A stretch of DNA of 64,000 nt from Boletus sp. NGJ (Eukaryota > Basidiomycota > Agaricomycetes > Boletales > Boletaceae): the NCBI GenBank assembly GCA_019096195.1, contig JAGTXK010000275.1:310001-374000 (forward strand). Direction: 5' to 3'. Positions 45,470 to 55,495 of the stretch are shown here, one piece after another. The notes under the pieces were generated by a model that had not been told where the DNA came from, did not search any database, and was given only the letters and a program-made list of their open reading frames with translations. A program made the translations under genes and the position numbers. Each line of letters starts with the position of its first letter. Position 1 is the first letter of the stretch.

Positions 45470-48440
45470 CCTCCCAGCTTGCTCCACACCAGGAACACAA
45501 TCTGAAGATCGACCTGGAGGATGGAGCCTCTCCTCCCTTGGAAACTACCTACTCTCTTTCCACCTCTGAACTCGGCTCTCTCCATGCTTTCCTCAATGAG
45601 CACTTAGCCATGGGCTTCATCAGACCATCTTCCTCCACCCATGCCACCCCAGTCCTCTTTGTCTGCAAGAAGGACAGTTCACTCCGCCTTTGTGTCAACT
45701 TCCGAGGGCTCAATAAGATCACAAAGAAAGACCACTACCCACTCTCCCATATCTCTGACCTCCTAGATGCTCCAAGCTGCGCAAAGATTTACACCAAGAT
45801 CGATCTCCAGCATGCCTACCATTTGGTTCATATTGCTGACGGAGACGAATGGAAAATGTCTTTCCAAATGTGCTACAGCTCTTACGAGTGGCTGATAATG
45901 CCTTTCGGCCTTACCAACACCCCCGCGGCTTTCCAATGGTTCGTCCACACTGTTTTTGCAGATCTTCTCGATGTTAGTGTGATCATCTACCTGGACGACA
46001 TCCTGATCTTCTCTGTGGATAAAACTGCTCACAGAGAACATGTCTAGGAAGTCCTCCGACGACTCCGCAAACATGGCCTATATGCAAAACCTAAGAAATG
46101 TGAATGGTCCACCAATACTATGGAGTACCTCGGCTACATCATCACGCCCTCCAGCCTTACGATGTCTTCGGACAAAGTCAAAGCCATGCAGGACTGGCCG
46201 AAACCTTATAAAGTCAAGGACATCCAATCCTTCCTTGGATTTGCCAACTTCTACCAGCGTTTCATCACCAATTACTCTGACATCGTCATTCCGCTAACCC
46301 GGTTGACCCACAAGGGTATTCCTTGGGTCTTTAGAGATGACTGCCGATCCACCTTCCTTTCGCTAAAGGAAGCCTTCACTACCACTCCCATTCTCACCCA
46401 TTGGGCTCCCGATGCTCCAATGATCATAGAAACTGACGCCTCTGACTACGCCATCGCCAGAATTCTTTCCATTTGTTGTCCGGATGAAGAACTCTGGCCC
46501 GTTGCCTTCTTTTCACAGACGCTCACCACTCTGGAGCTCAACTATGACATTCATAATAAAGAGCTCCTCACCATCCACAAGTCTTTCAGGGCTTGGCAGC
46601 ACTATCTCAAAGGCTCTGGCACCCTGATTGACGTCATCACCGACCACAAGAACCTGGAATACTTCACCACCTCAAAACTCCTGACCCACCAGCAAGCCTG
46701 GTGGTTGGAGTTCCTCTTCCAATTCCACATGATCGTCCACTTTCGCCCTGGACGACTTGGCGCGAAACCTGATGCCCTTACTAGATACTGGGATGTCTAT
46801 CCCAAAGAGGGGGATAAGGACTACACTTGCATCAATCCACATAATCTCTGCCCCATTTTTACACAGGAACAGCTCGCTTCTTCCCTCTGTGCTACTTATC
46901 TTGCAGCTCCGGTACTCCGGGCTAGCACCCTGTTTGATATAGAGCAACTCCACAGCGACATCCTATCCGCACTCCCTTCTGACCCATTCACCGAACTACA
47001 TGTGTCCTCTCCTGACCTGGACTTACGCTGGTCAGTTGACAAAGACGGCTTCCTCCATCTCAACAAGCGCATCTATGTCCCCAATGCCAATGACCTCCGA
47101 CTTCAAGTCCTCCAGTACAAACACAACCATCCTCTCTCCAGACATTTCAGCCAAAATCAGACATTAGAACTTGTACACCGCGAATATACCTGGCCAAGGA
47201 TAAGGACATTCATAAAAGAATACATCTCCTCCTGCACCACTTGTGCCCACACAAAGGTTCCAAGATACTGACCCTACGGGTTGTTGAAACAACTCCCCAT
47301 CCTGGAGAAGCCATGGAATTCCATCTCTATGGATTTCATCGAGCAACTCCCCTCGTCCTCCGGATTTACAGCTATCCTTGTCGTCGTGGACCAATTATCC
47401 AAACAGTGCATCTTCATCCCAACGTATGACATGGTAACATCCCCAGACTTGGCAAAACTATTCCTACCCCACGTCTTTTCTAAGCACAGAGTTCCCTCTC
47501 ACATCACCTCTAATCGAGGTTTGGAATTCGTCTCTCATTTCTTCTGCTCACTTGGGAAAGCTCTCAATATCTGCCTCCACTTCACCTCCAGTTACCACGC
47601 CGAAGGAGATGGTCAGACAGAACGGATGAACCAGACACTCGAACAGTACCTCCGCGTGTATTGCAACTACCAGCAAGACAACTGGTCCAAACTCCTTCCG
47701 TTAGCAGAGTTTGCATACAACAATGCTCCGAGTGCTACTGCTGGTGTCTCCCCGTTCTTCGCCAATAAAGGCTACCATACCAACATTACCATACATCCCG
47801 AGCACAACCTCACCTCTGCTAAAGCCCACGAATATTCCGTAGACCTCAATTCCCTCCATGACTACCTTTGTGAAGAAATGGCTGCCGCCCAAAAGTGTTA
47901 CCAAGGACCCACAGATGCTAGGCAATCTCCGGCACCAGACTTCAAAGTCAGTGACCCGGTCTTCATGAAAGCTAAGTACTTCCACTCCACTAGGCCTTTA
48001 AAGAAACTCTCCGAGAAGAACCTAGGGCCCTCAGGCAGGCTCTCACTCCTTCACACTCCAACTCCCCGAGTCAATGAAGTCTGTTCATCCGGTCTTTCAT
48101 GTCTCACAATTAGAACCCTTTGTACCCAACACCATACCTAACCAGGTACAATCTCCGCCACCTCCAGTTGAAGTAGACAGCGAACCAGAGTACGAAGTTT
48201 TGGAAATCCCTGATTCCAAGATAGATTGACGTTGCTGGAACTGCAAACTCCTATACCTTGTCTGTTGGTCCGGTTACGAAGGGACAGATGAAGAGACTTC
48301 TTGGTTGTTAGCCACCGAGCTTGGTCATGCTTCTAAACTCGTCTTGGACTATCACACCCACTATCTGGATAAGCCCGGACCTCACTCCACATAATCGGAC
48401 AAGGGAATATATTGAAGAAAAAAAAGAGGACTACACTACA

Positions 48441-49336
48441 CTACAGTATTTCCTCCTTCTCTCCTTCATTCTCCTCTGTCTCCTCACTTCCCTCCTCGAT
48501 TTCCTCTGCGGCCAACCCCGCCAACTCCTTCTCCACCTCTTCCTCTTCCCCTTCCCCTATCTCCTCCGAGCCTGACCCCCCACTCCTATACACCTCCTCC
48601 GCCTTCAGGTCAACCAGGTGCTCTAGCAGCATGTTTTACCGCTTCAAACACCTGTTCTGGGACCTCAGGGCATCCCAGATCTCCTGAAGGATCTCTATTA
48701 GCCCCAGTAGCACCCCTGGTGCTGCTTTGTCTGTGTTGGAGCCACTAGGCCCTGCCTCGCCAGTCTCCACCCTCTGCTTCTTCTTCCACTTCTCCGGCTG
48801 CTCCTCGCTGGGCCGCTCGCACTTTGCTTTCACATCACAACACTCGACACACAACTTAGACTTTCCAGGGCCGAGCACACACTCAAGGCCCCAGTTATCA
48901 CAGCAGACGCATGACTGCTCCACTGCCTCCCTCTTCTTCCCCTGTTTGATGCTTTGATGTGCCCTAACCTCCTCTGCCTGTGAAGTCCAGTTAGTTTTGT
49001 CAAACTCTGGTTAAAATGACTCACCCTGTGTATGGCCTCCTCCTCGGCCTCATGGTGTGCCTTCTCTTTCTCCTCGCACACCTTCCACTCAGCCTCCTCA
49101 CGTGCCCTCCTCTCCGCCTCCTCTTTCCAGGCCCACACTCGTCTCCGCCGTTTGGCGTACTTGGCCGCACTGACCTCCTCATCATTGTCCTCGTTCTCCG
49201 CAATGTGCTCGTTAGACCACTCCTTGATGTTGTCAAGGTCGGATATGGTAGGGAATAAGGGTAGTGCAGAATTGACCGGGGCACACCCTCGCCCTTTATA
49301 TTCTTTTTTCGGACTCCGATTTTCCCCACTCTGCAT
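48441..49336 (-). other. Antisense ORF region in the 3' part of fossil A
   Basis: Between the chromodomain-like end and the right LTR the minus strand has protein-like ORFs: a Lys/Arg/Glu-rich coiled-coil stretch (AKYAKRRRRVWAWKEEAERR), a Cys cluster (CVCCDNWGLEC, then CVECCDVKAKC) resembling a small zinc-binding motif, and an acidic tail (GEGEEEEVEKELAGL). Antisense ORFs of this kind are remembered from other agaricomycete Ty3/Gypsy elements, but their role is unknown. It is part of a fossil and its integrity was not assessed. Confidence 0.5.
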
Positions 49337-49383
49337 TGTCTCTCACCTAGACCTTCAGGGGTTCAGGCCTAAAAGGGGGATAC

Positions 49384-49975
49384 TGTTATATCCTGTGCAA
49401 CTCGACAAGTCCAACTCCGGACCTCCGTCCATAACTCCAGCATGTTCTCCCTTGGAGTACCCTCTCATACCCTTGGACTTGTAACTCACCCCACATAGTA
49501 TTCCTACTTCCTCATTCGTATATAAAGCTATGTCCTACTCATCTGTCTTAGTCCCACTTCATAGCTGTCTCTGATCTAGTGTCTGTCTCACTTAGAAGCA
49601 CCGCTCCAGTGAGGTCCCATCTCTGTTCCTAATTACTCAGCAGCTACTACTTACTCATTACACCTTATGAACTCCGTTAGTAATCTTGTTTCCAATCGTA
49701 TATAAACCTTTGCTACTACTCTTGTAAAGTTAGTTTGAATATCAACTCTGAACACCACTCCTGTCCTCTGTCCAAGTCTTGACAACTCACTCTGATCCTC
49801 TGCTTGACTTGACGTTCAACCATGTCAAGTCTAAAAACCTCTGATCTTACTACATCTTCAAAATCTGGGTCATCAGACTCGAGCAAGGGCACACCACATA
49901 AGGTGAAGCCAAGTCCCAACACCCTCAAGTAACTCCAGTCCTTCGGAGTTGCATTGGAGTTGTCTGTTCTTAACA
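49384..49975 (+). repeat. Right LTR of fossil A
   Basis: Starts TGTTATATCC and ends TGTTCTTAACA. It is uninterrupted, 592 bases, and followed by the target duplication CCCAC. Confidence 0.9.
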
Positions 49976-49980
49976 CCCAC

Positions 49981-50971
49981 CCAATCCCCCAAAGCTTTGT
50001 TGTCACCACATCTTGCCCTGAACCATTCCTTGATCTGCAGAACATCCCTTATGTTGACTATCTGACCCATCTGACATTGCAACATCTCTTTTCCACTGTC
50101 AACTGTCCCCTTTCCTTTTGCTCTCAATTTCAATCACTTTTTCTGTCAATGCTGTGGCTGCACTGTAAGTACCAATTACTTAACTTAATTTGACATCTAA
50201 TTATATCCTGATATTAAAATTTCTGTACAGGTTCTGGATCTACATGGTCTCTCCACTCTGAATTGTGCTACATGAGAATTTTGGAGCTGTGGAGCAGGGC
50301 ACAATTGGTAGGGTGGATGTATATGGTATTAGCTAAATGTAAATATAATTGCCGTGGATGTGAATTGGTGTCAAAACCATTAAAATGTTGACCCCCCATA
50401 AAAGTATTACTCTGTGCCATTTATACTTGTAGTAATGCCATTTTAATCCAGCCAACCCGCCCATTTGCCCTGTGACATTATTAGTCATCGTAATGTCTCA
50501 CCCGATTATGGTAATGATCATTATAATGTCGCCTGACAGCATTATCATCTTTTCTTAGTCATTACCTATACATTTACATTCAGCGCCATTATAATGCCCA
50601 TTATAAGTAATTTTCACGTCATCCAATGACACCCAGAATTTTCCGACAATACATCAGTACAACGCAACACCTATCTGCGTACAAAAGAAAGCATCCTCAT
50701 CACGAAGTGAGACCCTGCTGCAAATTCGAATTCTGCACTTTTTGTTGTGCGCGCCATTGTGACCCCTTGACGCGCATTCCCCATGAGCTGTGCACGGCTG
50801 AGCTCGGTAAGCTGGCTTTTCGTGCGCTTATCAGGACGGTTTCGGATAGTGTATTTACTTTTTGGGACCGACACAGGAATGCAACCACGTCTTCTCCCCC
50901 AGCGGTTGGCTGAGTTCTGCTACTAAGTACTACTGTAGGATCTGAGTCTCAGTCTATCAAGCGAGTAAGGG
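49981..50971. other. Right edge of the island and upstream region of DUF6533 copy 2
   Basis: The first part continues the CpG-poor pre-insertion sequence interrupted by fossil A. A minus-strand piece (VLQIKEWFRARCGDNKALGD, about 49,985-50,060) looks protein-like but was not assigned. From 50,400 to 50,630 palindromic words such as CATTATAATG recur. The inverted edge motif is at 50,639-50,650. From about 50,880 the sequence matches the upstream region of the DUF6533 gene at 6,336. Confidence 0.45.
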
Positions 50972-52830
50972 ATGTCGTTCGCGGGCACCACGTCCCAGCT
51001 AGCTGGGCTACAGACATCCAAGGTGGGTCTTCTACTCAGATGTTTGAGCACCCACCTCACCCTTCTATCCCTCCTCACTCCGGTTAATGGTGTTGACAGT
51101 ATTTCAACAGTACGTCTTTCTTTCGCACGCGATCCACACTACTTTTTCTTTGGCATCGTGCTTACATGTGGATCACCCCCAGTCGCTGGCATGGCGATTC
51201 TGGTGAGAAGATCTGCCTGAGAGATCGACGTTTTTCTGATGCATTTGGATTGCTAGATCTTCGACTATGCGATCACCCTCGAGGACGAAGTATGTGGACA
51301 CGATGGAATTGTCTTCAAATCCGTTAATCCTTTGTTAGGCACGATGGGTGTGGGGCCACGCCTGGGATGTGACCCGGTTCGTCTTCACTGTATCAAGGTA
51401 TATACCATTCGCCGGCGCGGGGATGACGGCATATGGTGAGTGTGCCATGGTGAGATTTTTTTTTGCTGAAGAGGCTGCACGGGCAGTTGCCTTGCGTTCA
51501 AACTCAGACGTATGTCCAATGTATGATCGACTATGGTGACATTGGTGATCCCTATGCATTGATAGTCCTGCGGACCGAGTTCGGGACAGAGCAGCCTGAG
51601 TGGGTGGTCGTTGACGTCTTCAGGGTGCTCGAATTGACACCTCTTTTTTTTGCCAGTCATTCATGTGCTGGGTATCATCGCTGCGGAAGGTCCGTAATCT
51701 CGTCTCCCCCCACGAGTATCGCATGAATGTCCTCTGTCATCAAGTGCTTCTGGTCCTGCGCACGTACGCGTTTTGGCAAGGCGATAAACGAGTGTTATAC
51801 GGCCTGTTTGCGTATGCTGGCGTGAGTCGTCTCGTCTCCTTCAAGTTTGAGTTCGCTCGAGCAGACGACGTGACATAGGTGACGATCGGTGCGGCTGTCG
51901 GGATTGCCGTCGTACCACAGCAACTTATCCCTGGAGGTAGGTCTCGAGCTACGCCAAATGTTCTTCTCTAGACTCATCTGTCTGATGCACAGCACAAGCT
52001 CCTCCGGGCTGCTATCTGACCGCAGGTCGAAATGGTACATTCGTATATTTATTCTTAATGTTTTTCGAAATGGGTGCGTCGCTTATCATATCCATTCGTC
52101 ACTGTCTTACGTTCATTTATTCCAGTGATATTGTTTTTAATGGTCTATAAGTACATTCGTTCCTATCGCGAGGTGAGGTCATCCATCGTGACCACAATCT
52201 ATCGAGATGGCATGTTTTATATCGCCTGCATCATACGTAAGAGAAATCTTCACGTCCCATAGACTCATAGCTTACCCAAAGGCGCAGTCGTCACATTCAC
52301 CAACACAGTCGTCGGCGGTGCATTGCCAGTAAATATTTCTCTTCCACGGCATGCATCCAGAAAATGCTAACGAGAACGGTTGTTTCCAGTTTCAATTCAG
52401 TGACCTTTTGGAAACGTGCGTGACGCTACGTTTGTAACGTCGTTGCTTTACCGAAGCTCTGACGATGATTTGTTTCACCTGCAGAGCCCAGATCACCCTC
52501 CACAGCGTGCTTGCCTCACGCATCCTGTTCAACCTACGCAAGAGCACCTGTTGTCAACAGACAGTGACCACGATGGATCCGATCATGTTCAACGATGACG
52601 CATTCGACCAGTTCTCAAGTGCACAATCTCCTAATGAATTCGAGTTGTCTGGAAAGGGGGTGTGAGTTTCACGAGTATGTATGTACGTCGATGTGGAGAT
52701 CGATTTGCCATGGCCCGAATCATCATGAGACAGCAGTATATCCAGGGTATAGGATGTTATTTGCAATGCCTGCAGAGGTCACCGGTCACCCCTGTTCCTA
52801 CGAGTGAACCAGAACAACCCAGTGGACTCT
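50880..52830 (+). repeat. Segmental duplication, right copy
   Basis: Direct-orientation partner of 6,240-8,190, introns included. Similarity ends on the right near GTGAACCAGAACAACCCA (about 52,805-52,822), matching the left copy's end. A third, tail-only copy lies inverted at 4,556-4,915. Confidence 0.8.
50972..52665 (+). CDS. DUF6533 membrane protein, copy 2 (probably frame-damaged)
   Basis: Same 14-exon layout as copy 1: 50972-51022, 51100-51109, 51183-51202, 51257-51289, 51339-51435, 51472-51535, 51624-51689, 51745-51821, 51879-51936, 51993-52073, 52126-52236, 52288-52328, 52390-52415, 52485-52665. The protein opens MSFAGTTSQLAGLQTSK and keeps FDYAITLEDE and VLLVLRTYAFWQGDKRVLYG. In exon 7 a run of eight T (about 51,643-51,651) makes it one base longer than in copy 1, which shifts the frame unless a different splice site is used. 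The last exon stops at 52,663-52,665 after ELSGKGV, about 30 codons earlier than copy 1. It is either a recent pseudogene or has an unrecognised exon 7. Confidence 0.6.
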
Positions 52831-53708
52831 TGCTGGTATGGCGTCAGTCACCTTTGTTAACGTTGAACAAGTCTGGACCTTTAGCCATGTGCTGGACCCC
52901 CGGACGGATTATGAGGGCTCGACAACGAGAAACCGCCATTGTCATGAACCAAGCGTGACTCTGTGCAGGACCAACGAGCAATTGATCTAAGCGCGTCGTG
53001 ACTGGTAAGACAAAACACGAACGTAAGACTTTCCTAAAATGTTTATGATACACGTACTCATGAAACACCATCATCTTGAGATTCTTCCAGACGTCCTCTG
53101 ATCGGTACTCCATTAAGAGTAAGCTTGCCACTAGTACGAGCATGTTACGTAAAAGCCTGTCGCTGGAGGGACCACAAGAAAAGCATTGTCAGTAAGCATT
53201 TGGAGGCTGCTGCTCGAGATACTAACAGAAACACGAGTATTACATACGTGACTCCAGGATACAACGAGACTTTGTCAGAGAGGGGACTCGCATGGAGAGC
53301 CACGCAAGAGTTGTCCAGCGCTTTGAGTGCTAGCGATGAGGCAGAGGTCCTGCAATTCGGGAGAGAATACGTTGCTGTGGGAAGGGCTTGGCGCAAGGCA
53401 CTTTTATAAGTGTCTTCAAGTTCCTGACTTGGGCCATCTCGGTCCCCGAAGCCGTTGCTTAAGACTTCTGACCCGCACTGCTTTCAGGTCGTCTTCCTAG
53501 TTCCAGTACCTATCCGGCCCTCGGACTTAGTATCTTCTCATCGCTACGTGTTTGACAGAGCTCAGACAAACACGAATCGTTGTGATCATTCTCACTGCGT
53601 GGTCCCGCATTCCGAATCTTAAATGATGGTCCACATCTGAGTCATGCTCCGAAGCACAATGTCTGGAGGAGGCGCGGGTACGGATGTGATACAATATATG
53701 CGCGATGC
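52831..53708. other. Region with an unassigned ORF
   Basis: A plus-strand ORF at 53,125-53,409 (ends GREYVAVGRAWRKALL) and an overlapping minus-strand ORF compete; neither resembles a known family. No gene is called. Confidence 0.35.
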
Positions 53709-54267
53709 TCACGATGAGTGCAGGTAGAGGTGATGGGTGCCTGGTGTGCTTGAACGTCCTTGACCCAATTGTTGCGCGACATCTGAGAGGCGGATGTGAC
53801 CTTCATACAAGCCAGGTAGATCGTGCCTGAGAAAAAGTGCGTGTGAGTGTGCTAAGGGCATGTACTGGATAGAGGACACGAGATAGAGGAGATCCTGTCT
53901 TCGTACGGAAGCGTCGTCATACCCTGCGGCGGCAACAGCGACTAATATACTCGATCTCGAGTGTGAGTCCTGCCCAGTAACGAGGTTGTCGGTACCCATG
54001 CATACCTCTCCCCAACGCGATACGTACGTTACTGATGCAATTTTCTGCTCAACATCCTCCGAGAGTGGTTCGTACGACTGCACCACGGAAGAGAAAGTCG
54101 AATGGGATGGGTTTTGCAAGTGAGGGATTTGTTGATCTGAGTTGCGAGAGCTCGTAGAGCTTGTTGTCGAGTAGTATTATGAAATCTGGGGAGTTTTTGG
54201 TAGTGAATAGATGCAGCGGAGGCCCTTGAATGAGTTCAAAGAGACCCGAGGCCAGTGCTGAGACCAA
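53709..54267 (-). CDS. Possible hypothetical gene, unrecognised
   Basis: Two overlapping minus-strand ORFs (54,049-54,267 and 53,709-54,119) contain GLFELIQGPPLHLFTTKNSP and then YEPLSEDVEQKIASVTYVSR with SILVAVAAAGYDDASVR. They may be two exons of one small gene, but no frame-keeping splice was fixed and no family was recognised. Confidence 0.22.
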
Positions 54268-54339
54268 TCTCCCTCCACATCTAGATCACGATTTGGTTCT
54301 GGAATATGGGTGCTGACAATTTAATAAGACCCAACAATA

Positions 54340-54640
54340 GTCCTTGATACCGATAGTTCTCGTGCGGTGTTGGCAGTCGTATTCCACCCTGACGAAAAGA
54401 ATATTTTCGGCGGTGGTAGTGATCGGATTCGAGGATGGTGACTTCAACTTGCACACGGTGAAGAGGTCGGAAAGAAAACGGGGATGGACTTGCGCGCCAT
54501 CTCTGCGTCGAGGGATCAAAAGCGGATGGTGTGCCATGGGACCAACGAAGGGACCAGCGGCGTGTGGGACGCGAAGATGCATGTTGCCTCATCAGGATGG
54601 CGGCAGCCTCATAGAGTCTCGGGCTAGACCTGCATTAGCC
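54340..54640 (+). pseudogene. WD40-repeat fragment
   Basis: The plus strand reads AVLAVVFHPDEKNIFGGGSD with RIRGW, then after a TGA (54,436-54,438) LQLAHGEEVGKKTGMDLRAI, SASRDQKRMVC and GTSGVWDAKMHV. This is one and a half blades of the WD40 type found in basidiomycete HET/NACHT-WD40 proteins (HP..IFGG..D..I..W then SRD...VCGT..G.V.VWD). No start, domain partner or further blade was found. Confidence 0.6.
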
Positions 54641-55050
54641 CGATAGCGGTCGCAGAGAGTCGCATCAGGCTGTCGATCATGTGTACCAGCAAGCGCTCTC
54701 CCTCCATAGACAGCCGGATGCGATGTGTCCAACCTATCATTCTAGCGAGCGGTAATGATTGCACTCATCAGACGTTACAGTATAAATCCTCTGCCAAGGA
54801 CGCTCACCCTGGTTCTCCAAAAAACAAAAATACTGTTCGTACCGGACAAGGTTCTGCAGTTCCAAAGGAAGCAGGTCCAGTGCGTCCTTTTCTGATTATT
54901 AAGTATCATGTCATGACAACTTATTTCCCATTAGGCGCAACAAGTGAAGATTGCATCTCAACCCTCCGCCAGGGAGTCCATCTCATGCTGCGCGTGGCAT
55001 GTGATGCACGACGTATTGAAAAGGGCGTCTTCGATAGATAATCATGCTAG
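54641..55050. other. Spacer with an unassigned 120-codon ORF
   Basis: A plus-strand ORF at 54,679-55,041 is open but unlike any remembered family. No splice or promoter context supports it. Confidence 0.35.
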
Positions 55051-55404
55051 TCAACGGTAGGCTCTGGCCCGCTTACGTCGACCAGCCGCTGTTGGTCTAT
55101 CCGTCTGGATTCCCTCAGCCGGCAAGGCCGCCAGAGACACGGCTATCGAGGTCGGCGTGCATGCTGGCAGCTGCATTTCGTGTTGTAGGGTCAGGTGCAT
55201 GGGGTTAGGCTCGAAGTTGCTGATTGCGGTGAACGAATTGGGTAAAGGGGTGAGGGTTAGATTGAAGCAGACGGTTGGGTAGGTCCCGTCCCCCTCCACC
55301 GATTCCTTAGTTCTTGCTTGCTCCCACACATATCGGCTTTCAGCGTCTACGAATGGAGAGAGATGTAAGGCATTCGACGCTTTGATAGGGGACATGATGG
55401 TCAC
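55051..55404 (-). CDS. Small hypothetical protein, 117 residues, unrecognised
   Basis: A single open frame starting MTIMSPIKASNALHLSPFVD at 55,404 and ending RRKRARAYR. It is divergent from the NTPase gene at 55,496 with only about 90 bases between the starts, the usual layout for a shared promoter. No domain or signal peptide was seen. It could be the first exon of a longer gene or chance. Confidence 0.3.
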   Translation of the reverse strand: MTIMSPIKASNALHLSPFVDAESRYVWEQARTKESVEGDGTYPTVCFNLTLTPLPNSFTAISNFEPNPMHLTLQHEMQLPACTPTSIAVSLAALPAEGIQTDRPTAAGRRKRARAYR

Positions 55405-55495
55405 GTTACTTGGCGGATTACTTGGCGGATCCGCTCACCCCCCTTTATTCTGCGTCCGCCGTGATCAAGCTCTTTGAACTTCGTCACGAACAAGC

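Larger units (their letters stand above)
35304..49975 (+). mobile_element. Ty3/Gypsy LTR retrotransposon fossil A (chromovirus-like)
   Basis: A long nested fossil with LTRs at 35,304-36,860 (including a foreign insert) and 49,384-49,975, and a perfect CCCAC target duplication (35,299-35,303 and 49,976-49,980). Parts in order on the plus strand: gag with a CCHC knuckle (36,900-38,280), protease with DSGSS (about 38,430), reverse transcriptase with YLDD (45,560-46,060), RNase H (46,420-46,790), integrase (47,110-47,870) and a chromodomain-like end (48,240-48,350). An antisense ORF region follows. It is broken, with several interruptions besides the two insertions. By eye its two LTRs differ at roughly 8-9 percent of positions, mostly transitions, so it is the oldest of the three LTR elements here. 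Confidence 0.9.
16328..50662. mobile_element. Repeat island, possibly one composite insertion
   Basis: This 34.3 kb block has no intact host gene and consists of nested transposons. At its left edge the plus strand reads TTGTAC then ATTGTCGGAAAA (16,334-16,345). At its right edge it reads TTTTCCGACAAT (50,639-50,650) and, six bases on, GTACAA: an exact 12-base inverted match plus a second 6-base one. Just inside both ends lie weakly similar stretches rich in words like ATAATG and GTGACTAAT. No convincing target duplication was found, so calling it one element is inference; it may be a nested pile of insertions. Confidence 0.4.

Noticed and set aside
49985-50060. Minus-strand protein-like piece VLQIKEWFRARCGDNKALGD
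   Set aside because: Too short to assign, in CpG-poor decayed sequence, and I could not recall the family with confidence.
16328-50662. Giant Starship-like or viral element with cargo genes
   Set aside because: No captain tyrosine recombinase, capsid, polymerase or intact cargo gene was found. Everything recognisable is ordinary transposon sequence or gene debris.
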